A stretch of 64,000 bases of DNA. It comes from an uncultured Prevotella sp. GTDB taxonomy: Bacteria > Bacteroidota > Bacteroidia > Bacteroidales > Bacteroidaceae. Location of the stretch: contig CAKPYB010000005.1 in NCBI GenBank assembly GCA_934202525.1, forward strand, positions 1-64,000, given 5' to 3'. This document shows, piece after piece, positions 1-8,085 of this stretch. Numbering within the stretch: the first letter of the stretch is position 1; each line of letters starts with the position of its first letter. A program made the position numbers and the translations under genes. The notes beneath the pieces are model-generated. The model had not been told where the DNA came from and searched no databases. It worked only from the letters and a program-made list of their open reading frames with translations.

Positions 1-645
1 CATTTCATCGTTGAGATGCAGAACAGATGGGTACCCTTCTTTGTGAATCGTTCCATCTATTATGCTAGTAAGGCTTTTGTTGCCCAGCGCAAGAAGTTTG
101 ATGAGGCAGGTGACCGCACTGCTGTTTTATACCAGTTTGTGCCGGTTTATGTAGTTTGCATCATGAATTTTATGCCAAGGGAGCATGAGGTGACAAAGTT
201 TAGGACAGACGTAGCTTTGAGGGAGAAGTCTAGCGACTCCATGTTTTCTGACAAGCTTCGTTTCATCTATCTTTCTCTTCCCTTCTTTGATAAGAGTGAG
301 GAAGAATGCGAGACAGGTTTTGAAAAATGGATTTATGTGTTGAAGTATATGGAAGTATTGGAAAGATTGCCGTTTACGGCGCAGAAGAAGATATTCAATC
401 ATCTTGCTAAATTGGCAGATGTACGTTGCTTGAGTAGTGAGGAGCAGGAAAAATACGATGAAAGTATTAAGGCTGTTGACGATTACTACTCTGGTCTTTA
501 TGGCTCGTATATTGAAGGCGAGGAGAAGGGTATTGCTAAGGGTAGAGTGGAGGTAGCACGTAACTTGTTGGCAATGGGAATGTCTTGGTCACAAATCATG
601 CAGGCTACCGGATTGACAGAAGAAGAATTGAAACAGCTTCATTAA
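1..645 (+). CDS. Rpn-type PD-(D/E)XK nuclease / transposase family protein, 5'-truncated by window edge
   Basis: The frame is open to the first base, so the N-terminal part lies outside the window. The first visible residues read HFIVEMQ; the E-x-Q of this stretch (bases 13-21) matches the distal catalytic motif of the Rpn/PDDEXK_2 nuclease family. The C-terminus has the family's typical GEEKGIAKG linker followed by a short helix-turn-helix-like tail (MGMSWSQIMQATGLTEEEL). Members are annotated as recombination-promoting nucleases or putative transposases, are abundant in Bacteroidales, and promote DNA rearrangement in the E. coli cases that were studied. The proximal catalytic Asp/Glu residues cannot be checked here. 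Its position beside gene fragments and a primase-like cassette fits an accessory region. Confidence 0.8.
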   Translation, partial: HFIVEMQNRWVPFFVNRSIYYASKAFVAQRKKFDEAGDRTAVLYQFVPVYVVCIMNFMPREHEVTKFRTDVALREKSSDSMFSDKLRFIYLSLPFFDKSEEECETGFEKWIYVLKYMEVLERLPFTAQKKIFNHLAKLADVRCLSSEEQEKYDESIKAVDDYYSGLYGSYIEGEEKGIAKGRVEVARNLLAMGMSWSQIMQATGLTEEELKQLH

Positions 646-800
646 TTTAATATTACATAGATAGTGTTACAAGCATTTGGGATTGTGCATTTTGGGGTTG
701 CGTTTTTCCATATTATGGTATGTAATAGGATTTGACATTCAAGATTTAGTTAACTACATCTTTGGACTGTGCGGTTGCAGCCCTATAGATTTAAAGAACT

Positions 801-1055
801 TTGGATAATGGGATATATATTGAATGCAAGAAAGAATGCAAGAAAGAATGCAAGAAAGAATTGTCTGATTTACAGAAGCTTATATTGGATATGCTATCTG
901 AAGATTCTAAAACGACAATACCAGAATTAGCAGGAAAAATGGGGATGTCTGCAAGAAAGGTTTCTCTGGAGCTTAAGTCTTTAAGAGAAGAATTTCAGGT
1001 TCTGAAACGTGAAGGTGGTCGCAAGAATAGCTATTGGGTTGTTTGTAACTACTAA
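801..1055 (+). pseudogene. Winged-helix C-terminal remnant of an AlbA_2/AAA_4-type ATPase
   Basis: An 84-codon open frame that begins right after a stop (792-794) and has only a TTG near its start. It encodes a lysine/cysteine-rich repeat and then a winged-helix domain: LILDMLSEDSKTTIPELA, a recognition-helix region MSARKVSLELKSLREE, and a wing with REGGRKNSYW. This arrangement is what I know from the C-terminal DNA-binding domain of Bacteroidetes AlbA_2/AAA_4 putative helicases, whose N-terminal ATPase part is absent here. I therefore read it as a decayed remnant; a small stand-alone DNA-binding protein is the alternative. The same frame continues after its stop (see next entry). Confidence 0.45.
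822..857 (+). repeat. 12-bp tandem repeat, three copies
   Basis: GAATGCAAGAAA occurs three times without interruption (822-833, 834-845, 846-857), encoding Glu-Cys-Lys-Lys three times. This is a typical slippage-expanded microsatellite and could vary in copy number between strains. Confidence 0.9.
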
Positions 1056-1214
1056 CCCAATTTGTTTCGCAAGCAGGAAACCCAGAAGAAACATAACCGC
1101 CACTTTTCGGAGTGGCTAAAGGATTCTGATGCAGATTATTCCAAAGCTCACGAGCTTTATGATAAGCTGAAAAGGGAGGAGGAATATACGAGAAGTATTG
1201 AGGTGGAGTTTTGA
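1056..1214 (+). pseudogene. Unidentified C-terminal gene fragment in the same frame as the winged-helix remnant
   Basis: After the stop at 1053-1055 the same reading frame stays open for 52 codons to a TGA at 1212-1214 and encodes a charged, helical-looking peptide (for example HFSEWLKDSDADYSKAHEL and KLKREEEYTRSIEVEF). It has no start codon of its own near the left end. It may be the tail of the preceding gene after a nonsense mutation, or the end of another lost gene. I do not recognise the family. Confidence 0.3.
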
Positions 1215-1282
1215 GAAAATAAGAAATGGGGGAAGGCTCTGTTGTAATTGTCAACTGCTTTCCCCCTTAAATATTTTTATCC

Positions 1283-1714
1283 TTATTCACGAAGCCAGCG
1301 GAAAAATGATTTCACTGAGCCACGGGCAAACAGACATATAAGCAATAATACCGGTAAAAAGAAAACAATACCAACAATTGCAGCAATGACAACCGCAATT
1401 ATTACCAACGTATCCTTTTTAGACTTATCTGTTGTCATACTAATGCTCATACTTGGTTCATTTTCCTGACGGAACTCATTCTCGTTGACTTTTTTGCTAA
1501 AGCTGACAGACGTATGTGAATCTTTCATATTAATCTTTGTGTATGCGTTCTGCCCACCGCCCATCTGATTATCTTGCGAGCCTAGATGAACATCAGTAAT
1601 ACTATCTGAAATATCTACTTCTTCAACTGTTGCATCTTTGATAATGACACGATCGGGCTTTACAGTGACCCGAATATTTTCTTTTCCGTTTGATGAGTTT
1701 TTGATAATAATCAT
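1283..1714 (-). CDS. Small membrane-anchored protein of unknown function
   Basis: 143 codons. Residues 1-100 are hydrophilic with alternating beta-like pattern (RVTVKPDRVIIKDATVEEVDI), then a strongly hydrophobic segment of about 30 residues (around 103-130: VIIAVVIAAIVGIVFFLPV) and a short basic C-terminus (RGSVKSFFRWLRE). This suggests a tail-anchored inner-membrane protein with an N-terminal soluble domain. I do not recognise the family. A consensus -7 element (TACTTTTG on the minus strand, 1839-1846) lies about 125 bases upstream of the ATG and supports a real transcription unit, facing away from cassette 1. Confidence 0.6.
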   Translation of the reverse strand: MIIIKNSSNGKENIRVTVKPDRVIIKDATVEEVDISDSITDVHLGSQDNQMGGGQNAYTKINMKDSHTSVSFSKKVNENEFRQENEPSMSISMTTDKSKKDTLVIIAVVIAAIVGIVFFLPVLLLICLFARGSVKSFFRWLRE

Positions 1715-1838
1715 TTTTACTTTAAATTATCAGTCTTGTTTTCTCAACTCAAATTGATGGGGCGGGAAGACAATTCCTTTGTTTTTATTTTTGTTAGTTG
1801 CATGATAAACTCTACATAATGTGAAAGCTATCATCATG

Positions 1839-1846
1839 CAAAAGTA
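1839..1846 (-). promoter_or_regulatory. Bacteroidetes -7 promoter element for the small membrane protein gene
   Basis: TACTTTTG read on the minus strand matches TAnnTTTG. The transcript would start near 1832 and leave a leader of roughly 118 nt before the ATG at 1714. Confidence 0.5.
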
Positions 1847-1910
1847 AGCATTTTTTTCGGTTTATAAGTTTTTTGAGTGTTAAAATGTTGGTTGGATGGG
1901 GGAATTTTAG

Positions 1911-2101
1911 TTACTTTTTCCCAAGATTCCCAAGATTTTTCCCAACGTTGGGAAAAATGAGGGATTTTTTGGGGGAAAGAGGGATGATTTTCCCTTTTTC
2001 TTTACTTTTTAACTCTCTTTTTCTTCTCCTTCTTACTTTTTCCCAAGAAATGCCCAATTTTTCCCAAAATTGTGGGTTTTTCGGGGAAGTTGTGGGAAAA
2101 G
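1911..2101. repeat. TTTTTCCCAA repeat array with a perfect 22-bp palindrome
   Basis: TTTTTCCCAA occurs at 1915-1924, 1936-1945, 2037-2046 and 2058-2067, and inverted at 1948-1957. The inner pair forms a perfect palindrome at 1936-1957. The 16-mer TTACTTTTTCCCAAGA is repeated exactly at 1911-1926 and 2033-2048. Shorter TTCCCAA (1927-1933) and GTGGGAAAA (2092-2100) matches flank them. The array ends just upstream of the cassette 1 promoter. Open frames across it on both strands are low-complexity and not credible genes. It could be an operator cluster or an iteron-like replication element. Confidence 0.8.
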
Positions 2102-2107
2102 CATTGT

Positions 2108-2134
2108 TTTGCCTTATTTTCCGCAGTACTTTTG
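2108..2134 (+). promoter_or_regulatory. Probable promoter of accessory cassette 1
   Basis: TACTTTTG at 2127-2134 is a consensus -7 element. A TTTG at 2108-2111 could be the -33 box but the spacing is only 15 bases, so that part is weak. Transcription would start near 2142, about 65 bases before the first gene of the cassette. Confidence 0.5.
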
Positions 2135-2205
2135 CATCGTCGAAGAAACAAGACAACGCCGAAATGGTTTGGTGCTCTTGAAAACCTCTTCGTACATTAT
2201 ATATT

Positions 2206-2484
2206 ATGTATACTCAGATTATGAGAGTGGTGCAGCAGGGCGAGCCCTTTGCTGTGCAGAGTCAGAAAAGTGAGAACGGACAGATGATGAAATGCAACAT
2301 CGTTCTCCAGGAGATGGGCGGCAAGTATGAGAACCAGTACGCTGCGGCAATGCTCGGCAATATGGCGCAGTGTAAGTATGCGGCTGGCGAGCTGGTGGCT
2401 GTTACGCTCCGCTTTACAACCCATGAGCACAATGGTCAGGTTTATCAGGACATCCTCGTTACGGACATTGAAAAAGCCTTTTAA
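2206..2484 (+). CDS. DUF3127-like / single-strand-binding-like OB-fold protein
   Basis: 92 residues. The second half (GNMAQCKYAAGELVAVTLRF, then HEHNGQVYQDI) lines up by eye with the DUF3127 protein encoded at 55371-55817 (ADRLAQFNIQSGEELLVSFD, then HEYQGRWFNSI), including the spacing of hydrophobic strands and the H-E-x-x-G turn. This suggests a small OB-fold, SSB-like protein that binds single-stranded DNA. It lacks the Pro/Ala-rich linker and acidic tip of the longer protein. It is the first gene of a cassette that continues with a primase-like protein, which fits a role in DNA handling. The family assignment rests on eye alignment only. Confidence 0.55.
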   Translation: MYTQIMRVVQQGEPFAVQSQKSENGQMMKCNIVLQEMGGKYENQYAAAMLGNMAQCKYAAGELVAVTLRFTTHEHNGQVYQDILVTDIEKAF

Positions 2485-2646
2485 AGGTAAAAGGGTAAAA
2501 AAGTAAAAAGGTAAAAGGAAGGCTCCGCTTGAAGACTTAATGCGGAGGTTCTTTTGTTATTAACTGAGTTGAAACAGAGGAGGATTTTCCATGGTAAAGC
2601 GCGCAACAATCCGGATGTTTCTTCTCCTAAAAATTCAATTCAGATT

Positions 2647-3066
2647 ATGGTTAAGAAAGTAAATAAGGTTCAGAACAATGCTCAGAATAATGTTCAGAAC
2701 CAGCAGGTGAATAATAATGACTGCCAGCATGTGCAGTTGGGTGGAATGGCTTACTATGATGCTAAGCAGTATTTCCTCTTCAGCCCTCAGGAATCGGGGG
2801 TGAATAAGGTTCCTCGATTCCGTTCGATGGGCGTAGCTCAGCAAATGCCTGACGGAACATTTGATTTCGTGGTTCAGCACCGCCTCAGAACTCAGTCGGA
2901 ACTGATTAAGAAACTGGCGCATGGTCGTGTGAGCAAGACCAAGGACGGTGCTGTTCAGCTTACCTTAAAGGTGTTCTGCCATGAGGGAATCAACATCGCC
3001 CAAACGTTGGCTGTTGAGGCAGCAGAAGGGGCTGATGCGGTATTGGATTACCAACTGAAACATTAA
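2647..3066 (+). CDS. Small cassette protein of unknown function
   Basis: 139 residues with the ATG at 2647 chosen because the sequence becomes protein-like there (MVKKVNKVQNN); the frame is open further upstream to 2554 but that stretch looks like leader. Residues 1-30 are an Asn/Gln-rich low-complexity segment, followed by a compact domain with MAYYDAKQYFLFSPQE, PRFRSMGVAQQMPDGTFDF and a C-terminal LTLKVFCHEGINIAQTLAVE. No family recognised. It sits directly before the VirE_N/DUF3987 gene, the same relative position held by the small gene at 31599 in cassette 2, so the two may play equivalent roles. Confidence 0.6.
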   Translation: MVKKVNKVQNNAQNNVQNQQVNNNDCQHVQLGGMAYYDAKQYFLFSPQESGVNKVPRFRSMGVAQQMPDGTFDFVVQHRLRTQSELIKKLAHGRVSKTKDGAVQLTLKVFCHEGINIAQTLAVEAAEGADAVLDYQLKH

Positions 3067-3109
3067 GATGTTTTCTCTTCAACTAAAACGATAAGTAAGA
3101 AACAGACAG

Positions 3110-5659
3110 ATGAGTTGTTATTTAATTAAGGTGGAGAATGGGCACAAGGTTGCCCGCTCCATCACTTCGGAAGAGGAGTATAAGCAGTTGCGTGGAAGCA
3201 ATGAGCAGAAGGCGAATCTTCGTCTGGCTCGTGCCGGAAACGATGCTGCGAAACGGAGACTGGTGCAGTTTAATTATTCCGGCCACTATCCGCAAGGGGT
3301 GGTGAAGGGAATGAAACTGCCAAGCGGTGCTTTCGGATTTGATATGGATGAGCCGGAGGCTTTCGCCAAGGCTGCCAAGCTGCTGCTGAAAGAACCGGAC
3401 AAGTACGGACTGCTGATGCTGGAACGCAGTGCACGACAAGGCGGACATGCGGTGTTTGAGCGCGAAAAGGGCAAGACGGTTCTGGAGAATCAGGTGAGAA
3501 TTGCTACGATGCTGCAATGCGAAATGGATACTTCGGCTCACGACATCAACCGGGTTTATTTCACTACTACATCGGATGGAGAAGATCTGCTCTTTCTTTC
3601 GCCACGGCTCTTCAAGGATACTTATGATGAGGTTGCTGTGGCTGCTGAAGGGAAAGTTCTAGAAGAAAGAGAACGGTACGGACAAGAGGAATTGCCGGAA
3701 GGAGCGCACAAGGCAAACAAGCATTATGAGCCTTGGAAGGAAGAATTCAAGAAGAATCCTCAAGGGAGTTTTAAGAGTCAAGAATTTAAGAATTCGAGAA
3801 TTTCTTCTCAGAAAGCTTCTCAAGGGGTTTTAAAAGGTCAAGAATTTAAGAATTCGAGAATTTCGTCCTCTGCTGCTTCATCCGCTTCGACTCCCTCTGT
3901 CTCTCAGGACAATTACCTTGGGATTCCTTATGGGGAAATCATTAAGAAATGGTGGCAACTGTATAATGACGGGCAGGAGCCGATGCGCTCTAACCGCAAT
4001 ACGCTGACCTTCGAGCTGGCTGTGAATCTGCGCCACATCTGTGGCTTCGACCGCAATCAGCTGGCTCAGATTATTCCCTGCTACGATGGGTTTCCCGAAC
4101 AGGAAAAGATGGCTTGCATCAACTCGGCATTGAACGAGAAAATCACGCAAATGCCTAAGCGACTGAAGGATGTGCTCTCTGCCATCCGTCAGGAACGAAT
4201 GAAGCAGGGAAATGCAGGTGGTGGTTCGGCGGCTGACAATGAGGCGCTGGTAAATGCACTGGACGAGGCTAACGCCAAGGACGATCTGTTCTATTATAAT
4301 GCGCTGCCTAAGTTGCCGCAAGGCATTCGGGATTCCATCAGCGCAGTGGGTCCGGCACTTGCACTGCCTGTAATCACAGCCATCTGTCCTGCCATCGGAA
4401 TGCTCGCAACGGGCGTGAAGGTTTCCGTTCACGGCAAGATGAACTCGCTGAACCTCATCTCCTACATCGCCGGTGATTTTGCATCTGGTAAGGGTAGCAT
4501 TGACCCCGTGATTGACGCATGGACTTCGGAAGTGAAGGAAATGGACAAAATGTATCAGCAGAAGGAGGATGAATGGCGAGCCAAGAAACGTGCGGCCAAG
4601 AACAAGAAGGAGCAGCCCGAAGAACCTAAACTGCCCGTAAGATGCCTGACATTGAACAATACGGTGGCTAACCTTGCTGAGCGCTTGGCTAATACGGAAG
4701 GCAAGCACGCCTTCTCGTTTACTCCGGAAGCTGACACCGTAGCGCAGAAGTGGAAGTCGGCAATGAGCGATTTCTCAGTCATGTTGAGACAGGCTTATGA
4801 CGGAACAAGTTATGAGCGTGAGGCAAGAAGTGCGGATGCAGTGAATGTTCATATAGACAGACTGTTATGGAACGTAGTGATGTGTGGAACGCCTGATGCG
4901 CTCTATCGAGTAGTAAGCAATTATACGGATGGTTTTCAAAGCCGTATCATCGTGGCAAAAACGCCCGATAATACCTTCACTCCACTTTCTGACAACATGT
5001 ATGTAATGAACGAACGCCAGCGCGACCGCATCATTCAGATAGCTCATCTGCTGCCGCTGATGTCGGGTGAGGTAGTGCTGCCGAAGCTGGAGGAAAAGGG
5101 TAGAAAATGGCTGGAACAGATCAGACTGGAAACGATGAAAAATGACGACAAGGTGAAAGCCCGCCAGCGTTTCCGTATCTGTCCAACCACGATGAGAATG
5201 ATGACCTGCATCATGCTCTGCAAGGTGGCAGAATCGCTGATTCAGAAGCATGGGTTCCAGGGCGCTGAGACACAGTTGAAGCAGAATCCGCAGTTGTGGA
5301 AGGAACTGATAGTGAAGATGCAGACGCCAACCATGCTTGCTGTCTTCGACACCCTGGCTGATTATCAGCTTGAGAATGCTCTCTACTTTTTCCGCAGTCG
5401 CATAGAGGATGCTTTTTCATCGAAAAACTATTCAGGGCAGTCGCCATACGATCGTTCACGACGTGGCAGAAACGATTCTATTTTTGAATGCTTAGACGTA
5501 ACCTTCACCTTCGAACAGGCTCAGCAGCAGAGTGTTGCCGTCAAGGGTGCTAACGTTACGCACGAGGCTGTAAGGCAGATGTTGAAGAACTGGAAGCGAC
5601 AGGGGCTTATCAATATTCTGCCCGATGCGCGTTATCAGAAAGTAGCATCTACGGTTTAA
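3110..5659 (+). CDS. VirE_N (BT4734-like) primase-like / DUF3987 ATPase fusion protein
   Basis: 849 residues. Residues 1-185 look like the BT4734-like (VirE_N) primase-type domain: FGFDMDEPEAFAKAAKLLL near 95, then HDINRVYFTTTSDGEDLLFL near 144-163. Residues 200-275 are a charged linker containing a 20-residue tandem duplication. From about 380 onward is a DUF3987-type ATPase region, with a P-loop-like AGDFASGKGS around 453-462. A basic C-terminus could bind DNA. Such proteins are common in Bacteroidales accessory regions, but their cellular function is not established. The P-loop has Gly where Ser/Thr is usual; this may be a family trait. It starts 43 bases after the preceding gene and is likely co-transcribed. 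Confidence 0.8.
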   Translation: MSCYLIKVENGHKVARSITSEEEYKQLRGSNEQKANLRLARAGNDAAKRRLVQFNYSGHYPQGVVKGMKLPSGAFGFDMDEPEAFAKAAKLLLKEPDKYGLLMLERSARQGGHAVFEREKGKTVLENQVRIATMLQCEMDTSAHDINRVYFTTTSDGEDLLFLSPRLFKDTYDEVAVAAEGKVLEERERYGQEELPEGAHKANKHYEPWKEEFKKNPQGSFKSQEFKNSRISSQKASQGVLKGQEFKNSRISSSAASSASTPSVSQDNYLGIPYGEIIKKWWQLYNDGQEPMRSNRNTLTFELAVNLRHICGFDRNQLAQIIPCYDGFPEQEKMACINSALNEKITQMPKRLKDVLSAIRQERMKQGNAGGGSAADNEALVNALDEANAKDDLFYYNALPKLPQGIRDSISAVGPALALPVITAICPAIGMLATGVKVSVHGKMNSLNLISYIAGDFASGKGSIDPVIDAWTSEVKEMDKMYQQKEDEWRAKKRAAKNKKEQPEEPKLPVRCLTLNNTVANLAERLANTEGKHAFSFTPEADTVAQKWKSAMSDFSVMLRQAYDGTSYEREARSADAVNVHIDRLLWNVVMCGTPDALYRVVSNYTDGFQSRIIVAKTPDNTFTPLSDNMYVMNERQRDRIIQIAHLLPLMSGEVVLPKLEEKGRKWLEQIRLETMKNDDKVKARQRFRICPTTMRMMTCIMLCKVAESLIQKHGFQGAETQLKQNPQLWKELIVKMQTPTMLAVFDTLADYQLENALYFFRSRIEDAFSSKNYSGQSPYDRSRRGRNDSIFECLDVTFTFEQAQQQSVAVKGANVTHEAVRQMLKNWKRQGLINILPDARYQKVASTV
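3761..3864 (+). repeat. 60-bp tandem duplication inside the primase-like gene
   Basis: The segment starting at 3761 is repeated with period 60 from 3821 (identical for most of positions 3776-3804 versus 3836-3864). It encodes two copies of a 20-residue unit containing QEFKNSRISS, lying in the linker between the VirE_N and DUF3987 parts. It keeps the frame, so it lengthens the linker without breaking the gene. Confidence 0.8.
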
Positions 5660-5663
5660 ATCC

Positions 5664-5708
5664 GGTCATTTCCGGTCATTAAGGTCAAGGTCATTAAGGT
5701 CATTAAGG
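5664..5708. repeat. GGTCATT(AA) repeat cluster after the primase-like gene
   Basis: GGTCATT occurs at 5664-5670, 5674-5680, 5689-5695 and 5698-5704, with a partial GGTCA at 5683-5687. The cluster begins four bases after the stop codon. The rest of the 143-base gap to the next gene is AT-rich and shows nothing else. Confidence 0.75.
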
Positions 5709-5802
5709 TTTTCGGTTCTGAAAACCAGCCTTAATGGCCCATCCTTAAGCCTTGTATTCAATTATAAATTATTCAATTATCAATTATTAATTGTAAATTA
5801 AC

Positions 5803-6297
5803 ATGCACATTTGTATATTTCGCCGCCGTTTCACTCCATGGGGAGTAGATGGCACAATGGTTATTAACGGTAAGTTTTTCTGCGGAACATTGGAGCGTCC
5901 TAAGGGTTATCTGAAAGCTGATGCTTACAGACTGGCACTTGTGCCGGTTACCAATCCTAAGTTTCTGAGGGATGATGAGAAGAGCAGACTCATGCCTGTT
6001 ATTCTGAAGGAAAACGGCAGAGCTCCGAAGTCTGTCATCCGCAAGCCGTTTTTCGTTCCGGGCAATGGCCCTTATAAATTAATGTATGGCAGCATCATTC
6101 TGGGCAGATCCTACATTTCGGGACTTGTGCTTCATTCTGAGGAATACTTCTCGGAGTTTTGCGAGAAGGTGGATGAAGCAATCAGGAACAGGGAGCACAT
6201 CACGCTCGTTATCAGAGACTGGGGCTTTGATGCGATTCCGCTTAAGTATTTATCACCTTTCAAATCATCCGTAAAATCATTATCATGCGTAAGATAA
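5803..6297 (+). CDS. DUF5675 family protein
   Basis: 164 residues. The pattern MHICIFRRRFTPWGVDGTM, then FCGTLERP, then GPYKLMYGSIILG and GLVLHSEEYFSEF corresponds to the DUF5675 family (small single-domain proteins found beside phage and accessory lysis-type genes in Bacteroidetes). The family has no established reaction. Its last 13 bases overlap the start of the amidase gene, so the two are translationally coupled and probably act together on the cell wall or its products. No signal peptide is visible. Confidence 0.7.
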   Translation: MHICIFRRRFTPWGVDGTMVINGKFFCGTLERPKGYLKADAYRLALVPVTNPKFLRDDEKSRLMPVILKENGRAPKSVIRKPFFVPGNGPYKLMYGSIILGRSYISGLVLHSEEYFSEFCEKVDEAIRNREHITLVIRDWGFDAIPLKYLSPFKSSVKSLSCVR

Positions 6298-6686
6298 AGG
6301 AAATCATCATTCATTGCAGTGCGACTAAGGAAGGTCGCAACTTCACCGTAGCGGATATTGACCGCTGGCACCGCGAGCGCGGAATGCGCTGCATAGGTTA
6401 TCATTTCGTGGTTTATCGTGACGGCAGCATTCATGTAGGTCGTGCGATAGAGGAGGTTGGCGCCCATTGCAAGGGCCATAATTCCATCAGCATAGGCGTC
6501 TGCTACATCGGCGGTTTATCGAAGAAAGGTAAGCCGAAGGACACAAGAACCCGAGACCAGAAAGCGGCAATGCAATCGCTCATCGAGCAGCTGAAGGAGG
6601 AATTCCCGTTAGCCACGATTCATGGTCATAATGAGTTCGCCAACAAAGCCTGTCCCTGCTTTAATGTAAAGAAGGAGTGGGGCTAA
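6285..6686 (+). CDS. N-acetylmuramoyl-L-alanine amidase (T7 lysozyme-like Amidase_2)
   Basis: 133 residues matching the short amidase_2/PGRP fold. Visible motifs are IIIHCSATKEG (first zinc His, residue 9), WHRERGMRCIGYHFVVYRDG, HCKGHNSISIGVCYIGG, and IHGHNEFANKACPCF with the second zinc His and the Cys ligand. These enzymes cleave the bond between MurNAc and the peptide stem. There is no signal peptide, so export would need a holin-like route or lysis. It is the last gene of cassette 1 and is followed directly by a hairpin terminator. Amidases of this type are frequent companions of VirE_N/DUF3987 proteins and HU-type proteins in Bacteroidales. Confidence 0.85.
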   Translation: MRKIKEIIIHCSATKEGRNFTVADIDRWHRERGMRCIGYHFVVYRDGSIHVGRAIEEVGAHCKGHNSISIGVCYIGGLSKKGKPKDTRTRDQKAAMQSLIEQLKEEFPLATIHGHNEFANKACPCFNVKKEWG

Positions 6687-6690
6687 CAGA

Positions 6691-6713
6691 TAGGGAACGC
6701 ACTGCGTTCCCTA
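6691..6713. terminator. Bidirectional terminator hairpin
   Basis: TAGGGAACGCA (6691-6701) pairs perfectly with TGCGTTCCCTA (6703-6713). It sits between two converging genes, five bases after the amidase stop and just beyond the end of the transglycosylase gene. The flanking sequence is AT-rich. Confidence 0.7.
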
Positions 6714-6719
6714 TTTATA

Positions 6720-7979
6720 TTATATATGGTACTTATTCTGGTAGTGGCGCTTGGATTTAACAGGGGCTCCATGGAAGGAACCACTGCCCATACCGCTGCC
6801 ACGAAGACTCTCATGGAAGCCTGAACCACCGCTGTATTCGCCCCAGCGAGCTCTGATTCTATCTACATAATTAACCGTCTCCGTGCCTCGCATATAACCG
6901 TATTTCACTACCGGGTCTGTGTAATAAGCCGGTTGAGAAAGGCGCAGAATATAATCACGGATCACGCCCCAGTTGTGCGGATTCTGACCATGTTTGCGAG
7001 CCAGCGCCATCGCATCTCTGATGTGGAAATAGCCGCCATTATAAGATGCAAGGGCGAAAAGCATGCGCTGGGAAGGGTCGCCTACATCCGAGAAATGCCC
7101 CTGCAATTCCGCCATATATCTGGCTGCCGCAGCTATATTCGCCTCTGGTTCATGAATCATGCTCATCGGCAAACCCAGATGGGCAGCCGTGCCTGGCATA
7201 ATCTGCATCAGTCCGCACGCTCCAGCCCACGACTTTGCATTCGGGTCAAAACAGCTCTCCTGATAACATTGGGCAGCCATCAGACGCCAGTCCATGCGAG
7301 CCGTTCCGCTATAGCGCTGGAAGAGGTGGTCGTAGCGGGAAATAACACCCTTAGAACGGTTCAGGAATGGTGAATAAACGTGGCGGCGCACGCTGGCAGA
7401 AGAGAGCAGCCACGATTCTTCCTGCTTGACCTGAGCAATCAGCTTAGGCTTAAACCAGCCGTTCAGGGTGTCGGCAAGACTCTTGTTACCATTCAGCACA
7501 GCCCATTGGGTTCGGGTGCTGTCGGGCGTAACACCACAGAACAGCAGGTTGCCTCTGGTCTGTTTTCGGGGTAGGGGCACGGCAATCACATCACCTTCTC
7601 CCTTCTCAAGTTTACGCACCATTTCAGCCGTATCCTTACATTCTTCTACGCGTAACGACACGCCGATCTGCTGGGCAAACTTCTCGCAGAGCAGATATTG
7701 CAGTCCCATTCCGTGGCTGTGGTAATCATAATAGGTAGTAGGGCCGTTAACGGTAAGCATGATGAGCTCACCATTTGCCTGAATATCTTCGAGCGAAAGC
7801 CCTTTGTTGGTTGAAGCAGGTTTCTTCTCATCGCCATCAGCCCCATCAGAGTTGTCCGCATACTCCATTTCGCCTACAGGAGTTCCCCATGGCGTAAGCT
7901 CCTGCTGTGGTTTCTTGTCGGCACAGGCAGCGAGCAAAAATAGTGCATATAATGCGTATAAATATCCTTTATTCTTCAT
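6720..7979 (-). CDS. mltF: MltF-like membrane-bound lytic murein transglycosylase
   Basis: 419 residues from the ATG at 7979. An upstream in-frame ATG at 8012 is rejected because the -7 promoter box (7988-7995) lies between them. The N-terminus MKNKGYLYALYALFLLAAC is a lipoprotein signal with lipobox LAAC. Next comes a periplasmic solute-binding-like domain (around 55-220, with GLQYLLCEKFAQQIGVSLRV) and then a lytic transglycosylase domain with YQESCFDP (catalytic Glu), GLMQIMPGTA and LASYNGG. The order solute-binding domain plus SLT matches MltF, which cleaves glycan strands to anhydromuropeptides at the outer membrane. Transcribed divergently from hisG. Confidence 0.88.
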   Translation of the reverse strand: MKNKGYLYALYALFLLAACADKKPQQELTPWGTPVGEMEYADNSDGADGDEKKPASTNKGLSLEDIQANGELIMLTVNGPTTYYDYHSHGMGLQYLLCEKFAQQIGVSLRVEECKDTAEMVRKLEKGEGDVIAVPLPRKQTRGNLLFCGVTPDSTRTQWAVLNGNKSLADTLNGWFKPKLIAQVKQEESWLLSSASVRRHVYSPFLNRSKGVISRYDHLFQRYSGTARMDWRLMAAQCYQESCFDPNAKSWAGACGLMQIMPGTAAHLGLPMSMIHEPEANIAAAARYMAELQGHFSDVGDPSQRMLFALASYNGGYFHIRDAMALARKHGQNPHNWGVIRDYILRLSQPAYYTDPVVKYGYMRGTETVNYVDRIRARWGEYSGGSGFHESLRGSGMGSGSFHGAPVKSKRHYQNKYHI

Positions 7980-7987
7980 TTCAGCTG

Positions 7988-7995
7988 CAAAAGTA
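7988..7995 (-). promoter_or_regulatory. -7 promoter element directly upstream of mltF
   Basis: TACTTTTG on the minus strand. It ends nine bases before the ATG at 7979, so the transcript would be nearly leaderless. No good -33 TTTG is visible at the right distance. Confidence 0.5.
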
Positions 7996-8025
7996 CGAAA
8001 TATTTTGCACATAAGTGAGAAATTA

Positions 8026-8057
8026 TTTGTTTATTCTAATAAAAATATGTACTTTTG
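8026..8057 (+). promoter_or_regulatory. Consensus Bacteroidetes promoter of hisGDC
   Basis: TTTG (8026-8029), 20-base spacer, TACTTTTG (8050-8057): a full match to TTTG-N19/20-TAnnTTTG. Start of transcription would be near 8064, some 22 bases before the hisG ATG. Confidence 0.75.
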
Positions 8058-8085
8058 CAATGTTTTTCAAACAAAATATAGAAAT

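Noticed and set aside
1873-2181. Open frames on both strands across the TTTTTCCCAA array
   Set aside because: Phe/Ser/Leu or Lys/Arg-rich translations produced by the repeats; no protein-like pattern.
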